Source of the DNA: Bacillus subtilis
Lineage (GTDB): Bacteria > Pseudomonadota > Alphaproteobacteria > Rhizobiales > Rhizobiaceae
Length of the DNA: 64,000 bases
Direction: 5' to 3'
Assembly (NCBI GenBank): GCA_021733665.1
Contig: JAHREI010000001.1
Span: forward strand, 434,001-498,000
Below the pieces are notes generated by a model. The model saw only the letters and a list, made by a program, of their open reading frames with translations, was not told where the DNA came from and did not search any database. This document shows, piece after piece, positions 54,667 through 62,936 of this stretch. Position numbers and translations under genes: made by a program. Positions within the stretch are counted from its first letter, which is position 1. Each line of letters opens with the position of its first letter.

Positions 54667-55793
54667 CATGTGATGAGGGTGTTCACATAAGCTGCAATAG
54701 CGAGGCTGGATGTCAGTCCCGGACTTTCAATGCCGAACAGATTGACCAGTCCATCGATACCGTGTTCGTCGCTGCCGGAAATATAAAAATCTGCTGCGGT
54801 TTGACCACTGCCACTTAATTTCGGGCGGATGCCGCTATAGGTGGCCTGCAAGGCACCATCCGGCAATTCCGGCCAGTAGCTGCGGATTGCAGCATAGAAG
54901 CTGTTGCCGCGCTGCGGATCAACGGAATAATCGAGATTGGCGGGTGATGTCTCTTTACCGAGCCATTCGACATCAGGGCCGAAGCGCATCTGCCCGTTGA
55001 GATCAAGGGTCAAATGCACGCCCAAGCCACCATCTTCCGGCACCGGATAAATCAGATGTGAGAACGGAGTTTTACCGGATGCTGAGAAATAATTACCCTT
55101 GGCAAGATGCTGTGCCGGTATGTGCTGCGGTGCCAGTCCGTTGATTGAGGAGGCAATCGCCTGCGCGCCGATACCGGCAGCATTGATGAAGCGTTCGGCT
55201 TGCAGAGTGAACTCTTCGCCGCTCTCGCGGTCGCGGGTGGTGATGGTAAAACCTTCAGAGCCGTGCTCAATGCGTAGAATTTCGGTGTTGAAAGCAACTG
55301 CCGCACCATGGTGTTCCGCATCGCCTTGCAGGCTCAGCATCAGGGTATGACTGTCGATAATACCGGTAGAGGGGGAAAATAAAGCGGCAGTGCAGCGAAT
55401 GGCAGGTTCCAGTGCCTGCGCTTCTGCCGCACTCAGTCGTTGCAGATCATGCACACCGCAGGCGGCTGCACGCGCAACAATTTTGTCCAGTGCGGCATGT
55501 TGTGCTTCAGAGGTCGCAACAATCAGTTTGCCGCAGCGTTTATGCGGAATGCCCTGTGCCGCGGCATAGGCATAAAGGCGCCCTTTGCCTTCAACGCAAA
55601 AGCGGGCTTTCAGACTGTCCGGTTCATAATAGATACCTGCATGGATGACTTCGGAGTTTCGCGACGATGTATGCGTACCGATCATATGCTCGGCTTCAAG
55701 CACCAGTGTTTCAAAACCGCGCATTGCCATTTCACGGGCAATTGCCAGCCCGACCACTCCGGCTCCGGCAACCACACAAGCTGTCTTTTCCAT
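54666..55793 (-). CDS. FAD-dependent oxidoreductase (L-2-hydroxyglutarate oxidase-like)
   Basis: A 375-residue DAO-family flavoprotein. The N-terminal FAD motif is [20 protein letters not shown] (7-26), followed by [17 protein letters not shown], which is characteristic of L-2-hydroxyglutarate dehydrogenase/oxidase relatives, and [20 protein letters not shown] near the C-terminus. The substrate is an inference. It is separated from cysD by a divergent 289-bp region. Confidence 0.85.
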   Translation of the reverse strand: MEKTACVVAGAGVVGLAIAREMAMRGFETLVLEAEHMIGTHTSSRNSEVIHAGIYYEPDSLKARFCVEGKGRLYAYAAAQGIPHKRCGKLIVATSEAQHAALDKIVARAAACGVHDLQRLSAAEAQALEPAIRCTAALFSPSTGIIDSHTLMLSLQGDAEHHGAAVAFNTEILRIEHGSEGFTITTRDRESGEEFTLQAERFINAAGIGAQAIASSINGLAPQHIPAQHLAKGNYFSASGKTPFSHLIYPVPEDGGLGVHLTLDLNGQMRFGPDVEWLGKETSPANLDYSVDPQRGNSFYAAIRSYWPELPDGALQATYSGIRPKLSGSGQTAADFYISGSDEHGIDGLVNLFGIESPGLTSSLAIAAYVNTLIT

Positions 55794-56082
55794 TCCCGCT
55801 CCGCCCTTTGATTTTTATCGGCGGAGGATATGCTGATGAAGGGATGCAGCGCAAGATCAAAGCGCCTGCGGGCACGCTCTCAGAACCATCCTGAAATCAA
55901 TTGCGGAACGGCATTCCACGCAAACAACGCCTTGCGCAATGAAAATCACATTCGCAGGCAAACTTCACCATATCATCCTTTCTCACTTGTACGGTCTTTC
56001 GGCATGATGACGGGCATGTTTCATCGCCGGAACAGCGTTTCTCTGAGTGGAATGAAGTGCCGGACAAAATACGGAATTGAGT

Positions 56083-57063
56083 ATGAGCCTTGCACTGCAT
56101 GTGGCGGATCTTGTACCGCTGACCTCTGATCGTCAGATTACCCCGCATTTCGGCCGGTCTTTTGCACCGCTGACCCATCTGCAACGGCTGGAAGCCGAGG
56201 CTATTCATATTTTTCGTGAGGTGGCGGCCAGTTTTGCAAAGCCGGTTATGCTCTATTCTGTCGGCAAAGATTCAAGCGTAATGCTGCACCTTGCGCGCAA
56301 GGCTTTTTATCCGGCACCACCGCCATTTCCGTTTCTTCATGTTGATACAACATGGAAATTCAAGGAAATGATCGCTTTTCGTGATGCGCAGGCCAAAGCC
56401 TATAAGCTTGATCTGCGTGTGCATATTAATAGCCAAGGCGTTGAGGCCGGTATTAATCCGTTTGTTCACGGATCAAGCGTGCATACGGATGTGATGAAAA
56501 CGCAAGCCCTGCGTCAGGCATTGGATAAATACGGTTTTGATGCTGCCTTTGGCGGTGCGCGGCGCGATGAGGAGAAATCCCGCGCCAAGGAACGGGTTTT
56601 TTCCTTCCGCAATGCGACCCATAGCTGGGATCCGAAAAACCAACGTCCTGAAATGTGGAATATCTACAATACACGTATTCAGACGGGCGAGTCGATCCGG
56701 GTCTTTCCGTTGTCCAACTGGACGGAGGCCGATATCTGGCATTACATCCATCAGGAAAATATCCCGATTGTACCGCTCTATTTTGCGGCACCCCGTCCGG
56801 TGGTTGAGCGCGATAATATGCTTATTCTGGCTGATGATGACCGGCTGCAATTGCGCGCGGGTGAAAAGATTGAAACCCGTATGGTGCGGTTCAGGACGCT
56901 GGGCTGTTATCCGCTGACAGCAGCAATTGAATCACAGGCACAAACACTGCCGCAAATATTGGAAGAAATGCTGCTGACGCGCACCTCAGAGCGGCAGGGG
57001 CGGCTTATTGATCGTGATGAAGCCGGTTCCATGGAGAAGAAAAAGCGGGAAGGATATTTCTGA
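56083..57063 (+). CDS. cysD: Sulfate adenylyltransferase subunit 2
   Basis: A 326-residue ATP sulfurylase subunit that forms APS from ATP and sulfate. The PP-loop motif is [12 protein letters not shown] (about 59-70) and the family segments [12 protein letters not shown] and [20 protein letters not shown] are intact. ATG 56083; a TTG at 56077 would add two residues. It overlaps the cysNC start by one base (TGATG), so the two subunits are coupled. Confidence 0.97.
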   Translation: MSLALHVADLVPLTSDRQITPHFGRSFAPLTHLQRLEAEAIHIFREVAASFAKPVMLYSVGKDSSVMLHLARKAFYPAPPPFPFLHVDTTWKFKEMIAFRDAQAKAYKLDLRVHINSQGVEAGINPFVHGSSVHTDVMKTQALRQALDKYGFDAAFGGARRDEEKSRAKERVFSFRNATHSWDPKNQRPEMWNIYNTRIQTGESIRVFPLSNWTEADIWHYIHQENIPIVPLYFAAPRPVVERDNMLILADDDRLQLRAGEKIETRMVRFRTLGCYPLTAAIESQAQTLPQILEEMLLTRTSERQGRLIDRDEAGSMEKKKREGYF

Positions 57064-59012
57064 TGACGGAGACACTGACCCGTGAGCAGCCGGATACAAT
57101 AATCAAGGATTATCTGGAGGCGCAGGAGCATAAATCGCATTTGCGGTTTCTCACTTGCGGCTCTGTCGATGATGGTAAATCCACGCTGATCGGGCGGCTG
57201 CTCTATGATGCCAAAACCCTGTTTGAAGATCAGATATCACAACTGCATCAGGATAGTCGTAATCATGGCACAGCAGGCGAGGATATTGATTTTGCGCTGC
57301 TGGTGGACGGACTGGAAGCTGAGCGTGAGCAGGGTATCACCATTGATGTGGCTTACCGGTTTTTCGCCACACCAAAGCGCCGCTTTATTGTGGCCGATAC
57401 ACCGGGGCATCTGCAATATACGCGCAATATGGTGACGGGAGCCTCCACCGCAGACCTCGCCATTGTGCTGGTTGATGCCCGCAAAGGTCTGCTGGAGCAG
57501 ACGCGCCGTCATAGTTTTATCGCTTCACTATTAGGCATTCGCCACATCGTGCTGGCAGTGAATAAGATTGATCTGATTGGTTATGATGAGGCGGTTTTTA
57601 ATCAGATTGTGCAGGATTATCAGTCCTTTGCGCAGGAGCTTGGTTTCAGCACCATTCAGGCTATTCCGGTATCGGCACGCTTTGGCGATAATATCCGCAC
57701 GGCTTCAGAGAATATGCCTTGGTATCAGGGGGCTTCGCTGCTGGAGTGGCTGGAGACTGTGGCCGCCGATAATGCATCTGACGAAGAGTTGGATTTTCGT
57801 TTTCCGGTGCAGTATGTCAGTCGCCCCCATGCGGATTTTCGCGGATTTGCAGGCACCATTGCATCGGGGCAGATTAGAGTCGGTGATGAAATTACGGTCG
57901 CCCGTTCCGGTGTAAGTTCTGCGATCCGCTATATTGTAACGGCAGATGGCGAACTGGAAACAGCGCAGGCCGGTCAGGCAGTAACGCTGGTTCTGGAAGA
58001 CGAGCGCGATATTTCCCGTGGTGATATGCTGGCGCATCCGCAATCGCGCCCGCAAGTGAGTGATCGTCTGGCAGCCAAACTGGTGTGGTTTGCACAGGAA
58101 CCGTTACGGGCAGGGCGGCAATATTGGCTGCGCAGTCAGACCGATCAGGTCAGTGTGACCGTTAATACGCTTAATTACCGGATTGATATTGAAAATACGC
58201 AAAAGCAATTTGCAGAGGAACCAGCCGAGCAATTACAGATGAATGAAATCGGTCAGGTGGCTTTGCAGCTTTCTGCACCACTGGCCTTTGATCCTTACGG
58301 GAAAAATCGTGCGACCGGTTCTTTCATTCTGATCGACAGGCTGACCAATGCTACCGTTGCTGCCGGACTGATTGATCATTCTCTGCGCAAAGCCTCGCAT
58401 ATTCATGTACAGGCGGCAAAGGTTACGCCGGCAGAGCGGGCTGAACAGAAATATCAAAAACCGGCATTGTTATGGTTCACCGGCCTGTCCGGTTCCGGTA
58501 AGTCGGCTTTAGCCACAGTGCTGGAACAACGTCTGCATCTGGCAGGCAAACATACATTCATTCTCGACGGTGATAATCTGCGTCATGGCCTCAACAGCGA
58601 TCTTGGCTTTTCAACTGAGGAGCGCAGCGAGAATATCCGTCGCGTGGCTGAAACATCGCGCCTGATGCTGGATGCGGGATTGATCGTGCTGGTATCAGTG
58701 ATTTCACCCTTGGCGCAGGATCGTGCTTTGGGGCGGCACCTTGCCGGTGATTATGATTTTGTTGAGATTTTTGTCGATACGCCGCTGGAGATCTGCGAAG
58801 CCAGAGATGTGAAAGGGCTTTATGCCAAAGCCCGCGCTGGTGAAATTCGCGATTTTACAGGTATTGATGCACCCTATGAGCGGCCGGTAGCACCGGAACT
58901 GCACTTGCGGGGAGAAACGGCGAGTGTGGATGATCTTGCCGACCAGATAGAGCATTATCTCAATCAGCGTGGTTTGATTTATAGTCTGGTCGATGAGGGT
59001 TGGTCGATTTAG
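57063..59012 (+). CDS. cysNC: CysNC: sulfate adenylyltransferase GTPase subunit fused to APS kinase
   Basis: A 649-residue fusion. The N-terminal GTPase (about 30-440) has G1 GSVDDGKST (33-41), DTPGH and NKID; the C-terminal APS kinase (about 450-649) has P-loop GLSGSGKSA (474-482) and RHGLNSDLGFSTEERSEN. The first part drives sulfate adenylation with CysD; the second makes PAPS. The same fusion is called NodQ in rhizobia. The TAG stop is the first triplet of a repeat copy. Confidence 0.97.
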   Translation: MTETLTREQPDTIIKDYLEAQEHKSHLRFLTCGSVDDGKSTLIGRLLYDAKTLFEDQISQLHQDSRNHGTAGEDIDFALLVDGLEAEREQGITIDVAYRFFATPKRRFIVADTPGHLQYTRNMVTGASTADLAIVLVDARKGLLEQTRRHSFIASLLGIRHIVLAVNKIDLIGYDEAVFNQIVQDYQSFAQELGFSTIQAIPVSARFGDNIRTASENMPWYQGASLLEWLETVAADNASDEELDFRFPVQYVSRPHADFRGFAGTIASGQIRVGDEITVARSGVSSAIRYIVTADGELETAQAGQAVTLVLEDERDISRGDMLAHPQSRPQVSDRLAAKLVWFAQEPLRAGRQYWLRSQTDQVSVTVNTLNYRIDIENTQKQFAEEPAEQLQMNEIGQVALQLSAPLAFDPYGKNRATGSFILIDRLTNATVAAGLIDHSLRKASHIHVQAAKVTPAERAEQKYQKPALLWFTGLSGSGKSALATVLEQRLHLAGKHTFILDGDNLRHGLNSDLGFSTEERSENIRRVAETSRLMLDAGLIVLVSVISPLAQDRALGRHLAGDYDFVEIFVDTPLEICEARDVKGLYAKARAGEIRDFTGIDAPYERPVAPELHLRGETASVDDLADQIEHYLNQRGLIYSLVDEGWSI

Positions 59013-59113
59013 AGCGCATCCCGAAAAGTGTGAAGCGGTTTTCGGATTAAGATGCGCGTAAAACAAATAGATAGAGCGGTTCCAATGTTTCAGACTTATC
59101 TGGAACCGCTCTA
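59010..59113 (+). repeat. Bru-RS-like palindromic repeat, full copy C
   Basis: About 104 bp, best-preserved copy: TAGAGCGCATCCCGAAAAGT, GTGAAGCGGTTTTCGG, ATTAAGATGCGCGTAAAACA, AATAGATAGAGCGGTTCC, then TGGAACCGCTCTAA. The first three bases are the cysNC stop codon. It separates cysNC from cysQ. Confidence 0.88.
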
Positions 59114-59187
59114 ACTCCCAGATATCCATGTTCCTTCGATGGGGAAAATGGTATATGTCGCCCTGAACGGGTGTGAGGAATATCGGA

Positions 59188-60006
59188 ATGACGACGGAAA
59201 AGACATCACTTGCCACGGATGCTCTGATGGCAGTGATGCAGCAGGCAGCACTGGATGCCGGCCATGCGATTATGCGGTTTTATGAGACAGGTTGTGAGAT
59301 CAGTCTGAAGCCGGATGCATCTCCTGTCAGTGAGGCAGACCATGTGGCAGAAGCTATTATTCTGAAACAGCTGCGTGCTTTCCTGCCGGAGGTTTCCGTG
59401 GTTGCGGAAGAGGAGATGGCAGCCGGTGATGGCCCCGTTGAAATTCGCGAGCGTTTTTTCCTTGTTGATCCTCTGGACGGCACCAAAGAGTTTGTGCTGC
59501 GCAATGGTGACTTCACCGTCAATATTGCTTTGATTGAAAATGGTGTGCCGGTTAGTGGTGTGGTTTATGCGCCGGTGAGCGGCAGACTGTATTGCGGATC
59601 ACCGGCCGGTGCATGGCAATATGACGTGCAGCCGGGTCTGTTGGCGGCCGAAACGCGCTTATCCGTGCGTGAATGCGGTGCGCAAAAAACCGCCGTTGCC
59701 AGCCGTTCGCATAATACGCCGGAAACAGATGCCTATCTGCGTGAGCAGGCCATCGTTTCTTGCGTAAGTGTCGGTTCTTCTCTGAAATTCTGTCTGGTGG
59801 CTTCAGGGCAGGCGGATGTCTATCCGCGCTTCAGCCGGACAATGGAGTGGGATACGGCGGCCGGTGATGCGGTCTTACGCGCTGCAGGCGGTAAGACCCT
59901 GACACTGGATAATCAGCCGCTGACTTATGGCAAACGGAACCAGCCGTCTGACTGTGATTATGCCAATCCGTTTTTTATCGCCTATGGCGGATCAGAACCG
60001 GCCTGA
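59188..60006 (+). CDS. cysQ: 3'(2'),5'-bisphosphate nucleotidase CysQ
   Basis: A 272-residue inositol-monophosphatase-fold phosphatase that removes PAP, the by-product of PAPS use, and may limit PAPS levels. The metal site is VDPLDGTKEFVLRNGDFTVN (about 96-115); the second metal motif is MEWDTAAGDAVLRAAGG near the C-terminus. ATG 59188 is chosen; an upstream in-frame start at 59173 adds five residues. It follows cysNC after a repeat. Confidence 0.94.
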   Translation: MTTEKTSLATDALMAVMQQAALDAGHAIMRFYETGCEISLKPDASPVSEADHVAEAIILKQLRAFLPEVSVVAEEEMAAGDGPVEIRERFFLVDPLDGTKEFVLRNGDFTVNIALIENGVPVSGVVYAPVSGRLYCGSPAGAWQYDVQPGLLAAETRLSVRECGAQKTAVASRSHNTPETDAYLREQAIVSCVSVGSSLKFCLVASGQADVYPRFSRTMEWDTAAGDAVLRAAGGKTLTLDNQPLTYGKRNQPSDCDYANPFFIAYGGSEPA

Positions 60007-60018
60007 GCCGGTTTGTGA

Positions 60019-60597
60019 TTACAGGCGACCGCAGCTGCGCATTTGTGCCGCATAGCGCTGGGAGATGTTGGTGGCTTTGCGGGCAGCACGCTGCACCATC
60101 GCATTGCCGCGCCAGCTGCCTTTGGCATAGCCGCCATGACCGGAATAATAAGCCAGATACAGATTATACGGATCGTTCAGTGAGATGCCGTTACTGACAT
60201 TGCTTTGTTTGTGATACCAGCCGACAAAATGAATAGCATCGCCAAAATTGGTACGGCTTGCACCATGACGTCCGGTTTCACGCATATAGCGCGCCCACGT
60301 GCCGTCAAGCGCCTGAGAATAGCCATAGGCCGAAGACTGACGCTTCCACGGGATGAAACCTAGCAGCTTGGTGCGTGGCGGACGTGCATAAGGCTGGAAG
60401 CTTGATTCTGTGTAAATCGTCGCCATCATGATCGGGATCGGTACGCCGAAGTCACGTTCTGCCTTTTTCGCATCCTTATGCCAGTTATTGACCCAGCCAT
60501 CACGCTGATCAAAAATCGCACAGGCATTGTTGACGGATTTTGGCGCTGAGGCGCAGCCAGCCAGAAAAACAGCAAAAATAAGAAGGAATTTTTTCAT
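60019..60597 (-). CDS. SLT-domain transglycosylase lipoprotein
   Basis: A 192-residue predicted lipoprotein (lipobox FLAGC, C15) of the lytic transglycosylase SLT type. The catalytic glutamate is in ATIYTESSFQPYARP (about residue 65), followed by SAYGYSQALDGTWARYMRET, and NLYLAYYSGHGGYAKGSW near the C-terminus. It would cleave peptidoglycan strands in the periplasm. The stop is 12 bp from the convergent cysQ. Confidence 0.9.
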   Translation of the reverse strand: MKKFLLIFAVFLAGCASAPKSVNNACAIFDQRDGWVNNWHKDAKKAERDFGVPIPIMMATIYTESSFQPYARPPRTKLLGFIPWKRQSSAYGYSQALDGTWARYMRETGRHGASRTNFGDAIHFVGWYHKQSNVSNGISLNDPYNLYLAYYSGHGGYAKGSWRGNAMVQRAARKATNISQRYAAQMRSCGRL

Positions 60598-60862
60598 TTA
60601 CGCAATCTTTCAGGCCGGTACTTTTCAGACGAAACACTCATCTCGTTTTGCAACGAAAAACGCTACAGAACGACAAGTGATAATGCTGAAAAGCATAGCG
60701 TGAAGAATTTTGACAAAATGTGGTGCAAACGGGTTTTGAGCGGCTAAGTTTGCTGGCGTAGTTAATCGCCGGTTAATATGTGGAGCCGGATTTATAAATA
60801 AAAATAACGTGAGATGAAAAATCATCCACGTTCAAAATATTGAATTTTAAAGAGAATTTAAA

Positions 60863-60887
60863 GACCATCACTTGCAGTGTGATGGTC
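60863..60887 (-). terminator. Terminator of tRNA-Pro
   Basis: On the minus strand GACCATCAC / GTGATGGTC with a 7-nt loop, then TTTAAATTCTCTTT. The 5' arm includes the tRNA's CCA end. Confidence 0.65.
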
Positions 60888-60959
60888 GGAGCGAGAGGAT
60901 TCGAACCTCCGACCCCCTGATCCCAAATCAGGTGCGCTACCAGGCTGCGCTACGCTCCG
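60883..60959 (-). tRNA. tRNA-Pro (anticodon TGG)
   Basis: A 77-nt cloverleaf on the minus strand with acceptor CGGAGCG / CGCTCCG, discriminator A and encoded CCA. The anticodon stem is CCTGA / TCAGG around a loop with TGG; the T-loop is GTTCGAATC. Reads proline CCA codons (and others by wobble). Confidence 0.97.
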
Positions 60960-61370
60960 TTGACCGTGAGGCGGCTTATAGCGCTGCATTTTGCTCTCTG
61001 CAAGCGAATTATGCAAAAAAATCAAAACAACTGTTCATTATTGATTTTAAAGCTCTTTTTGCCGGTTAAATACCGGTTTCAGAAGCGGGGTTTCAGGCGG
61101 AGAAACACAGCCATTTAATACAGTTTTCATGTAATGATCTTGATTATGAATTTATAAATAAATCAATATAATCAATTATTTAATATCTAAATTTTCAGAT
61201 TAAAATTTATTGTATTTTTCTGATTTTTACAAAATATCGCTTGGCAAAAAGAATTTTTCGATCTTATGCTCGGTTCATAACTGCAAATGTGATTTTGAGT
61301 GAATTTCAACCGTTCGGAGTGCCATCCGTTCAGGTCATGCATGTGCTTTGATTCTTTTCAGGAGCAAATA
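60960..61370. other. AT-rich region between tRNA-Pro and the phosphomannomutase gene
   Basis: A 411-bp gap. About 61130-61260 is markedly AT-rich. No gene, repeat or RNA is recognised. The ORF that begins at 61299 continues into the phosphomannomutase, but its first 24 codons lack support. Confidence 0.5.
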
Positions 61371-62936
61371 ATGCAATCGGCTGCGATCAATATGAAGCAA
61401 TTGCTTCACGGTTTCACGGATGAGTCTGTCACGGACGATTCAGTTTTGCTCTCTCCGCAAGGTTTTCGCGAATATGATGCACGGTGGTGGTATGGTTTCT
61501 CCGGATCAGATCGTGCGCCGGAGATTAATCTTGCCGGTATCACGGCTGTCGGGGCAGGGCTAGCGCATCTGATGCGGCAACGTGGTGGCGATCCGGCGAT
61601 TATTGTCGGGCATGATCTGCGCAGTTATTCTTTTGAAGTCAAAACTGCACTGGTTAAAGGGCTGGTTTCCGGCGGCGCGCATGTCTGCGATATTGGTCTT
61701 GCCCTGTCGCCTATGGCCTATTACGCGCAATTTGCGTTGAATATTCAATCTGTTGCGATGGTCACTGCGTCGCATAATGAGAATGGCTGGACGGGTGTGA
61801 AGATGGGCTGCGAACGCCCTTATACCTTTGGGCCGGAGGATATGGCTGAACTGAAAGCCATCGTACTGGGACAACAGGCCGTAGCTGCCACAGGTGGGCA
61901 ATATAATTTCGTCAATAATGTTGAGAAGCTCTATGCGTCGGCTTTAACAAAAGGGCGATTTTTAAAGCGACGACTGAAAGTTGTTGTGGTCTGCGGTAAC
62001 GGAACTGCGGGATTATTCGCGCCTCAGATTTTACGCAGGATTGGCTGTGAGGTTATCGAGGTCGATTGCACACCAAACTGGAATTTTCCGAAGTATAATC
62101 CCGATCCGGAAGCCGCTCCGATGCAAAACGCGATGGCTGAAGCCGTGCAGGTCTTTGGCGCAGATCTGGCATTCGGGTTTGACGGCGATGGTGACCGCTG
62201 TGGTGTGGCAGATCATGAGGGCAATATCATCTATGCTGACCGCATCGGCTTGTTGTTGGCACGGGAGTTTTCACAACAGCATCGTGAGGCACATTTTATT
62301 GTCGATGTGAAATCAAGCGGATTATTTCGCACAGATCCGGTTTTACAAGCCAATAATGCAACGGTGGACTATTGGCAAACCGGCCATTCTTATATCAAAC
62401 GGCGCATGGGAGAGACCCGTGCTCTGGCAGGGTTTGAAAAATCCGGACATGTTTTCCTGAGCCAGCCCTTGGGGCTGGGTTATGATGATGGTCTGGCAAC
62501 AGCGATTGCGGTTTGTGAAATGCTGGCAGCGCATCCGGATCAGACACTGGCATCCTTAAACCGGCAATTGCCGCAAAGCTTTGCAACACCGACACTGAAT
62601 ATTCCCTGCTGCGATCATGAGAAATACGGGATTATCGACCGGATACAGGGCTATTTTTCTGAGCTGGCCAGTATTGGCGGAGTGTTCGCAGGCCAAAGCA
62701 TCCGTGAGCTTCTTACCATTAACGGTGTGCGGGTTACGGTTGATGGCGGCACTTGGGGACTGATCCGCGCATCTTCAAACAAACCTGATTTGGTGGTGGT
62801 AGCGGAAAGTCCGGTCTCACTTGAGCGGCGCAACGCCATGCTCCAAGCAATCAATGATGTTTTGGCACGGTTTGAGGCTGGACAACTTCCTGATTTTGAA
62901 GGGGCTTTAAGCGGGGGCGGTAGCTATGGCATTTGA
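61371..62936 (+). CDS. manB: Phosphomannomutase / phosphoglucomutase (ManB-like)
   Basis: A 521-residue alpha-D-phosphohexomutase. The phosphoserine is S134 in TASHNENGWTGVKMG; the metal loop is FGFDGDGDRCGVAD (about 268-281); the sugar-binding GFEKSGHVF and the C-terminal phosphate-binding RVTVDGGTWGLIRASSNKPD follow. It converts mannose-6-phosphate to mannose-1-phosphate, the substrate of the next gene. ATG 61371 follows AGGAG. The substrate preference is inferred from context. Confidence 0.93.
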   Translation: MQSAAINMKQLLHGFTDESVTDDSVLLSPQGFREYDARWWYGFSGSDRAPEINLAGITAVGAGLAHLMRQRGGDPAIIVGHDLRSYSFEVKTALVKGLVSGGAHVCDIGLALSPMAYYAQFALNIQSVAMVTASHNENGWTGVKMGCERPYTFGPEDMAELKAIVLGQQAVAATGGQYNFVNNVEKLYASALTKGRFLKRRLKVVVVCGNGTAGLFAPQILRRIGCEVIEVDCTPNWNFPKYNPDPEAAPMQNAMAEAVQVFGADLAFGFDGDGDRCGVADHEGNIIYADRIGLLLAREFSQQHREAHFIVDVKSSGLFRTDPVLQANNATVDYWQTGHSYIKRRMGETRALAGFEKSGHVFLSQPLGLGYDDGLATAIAVCEMLAAHPDQTLASLNRQLPQSFATPTLNIPCCDHEKYGIIDRIQGYFSELASIGGVFAGQSIRELLTINGVRVTVDGGTWGLIRASSNKPDLVVVAESPVSLERRNAMLQAINDVLARFEAGQLPDFEGALSGGGSYGI

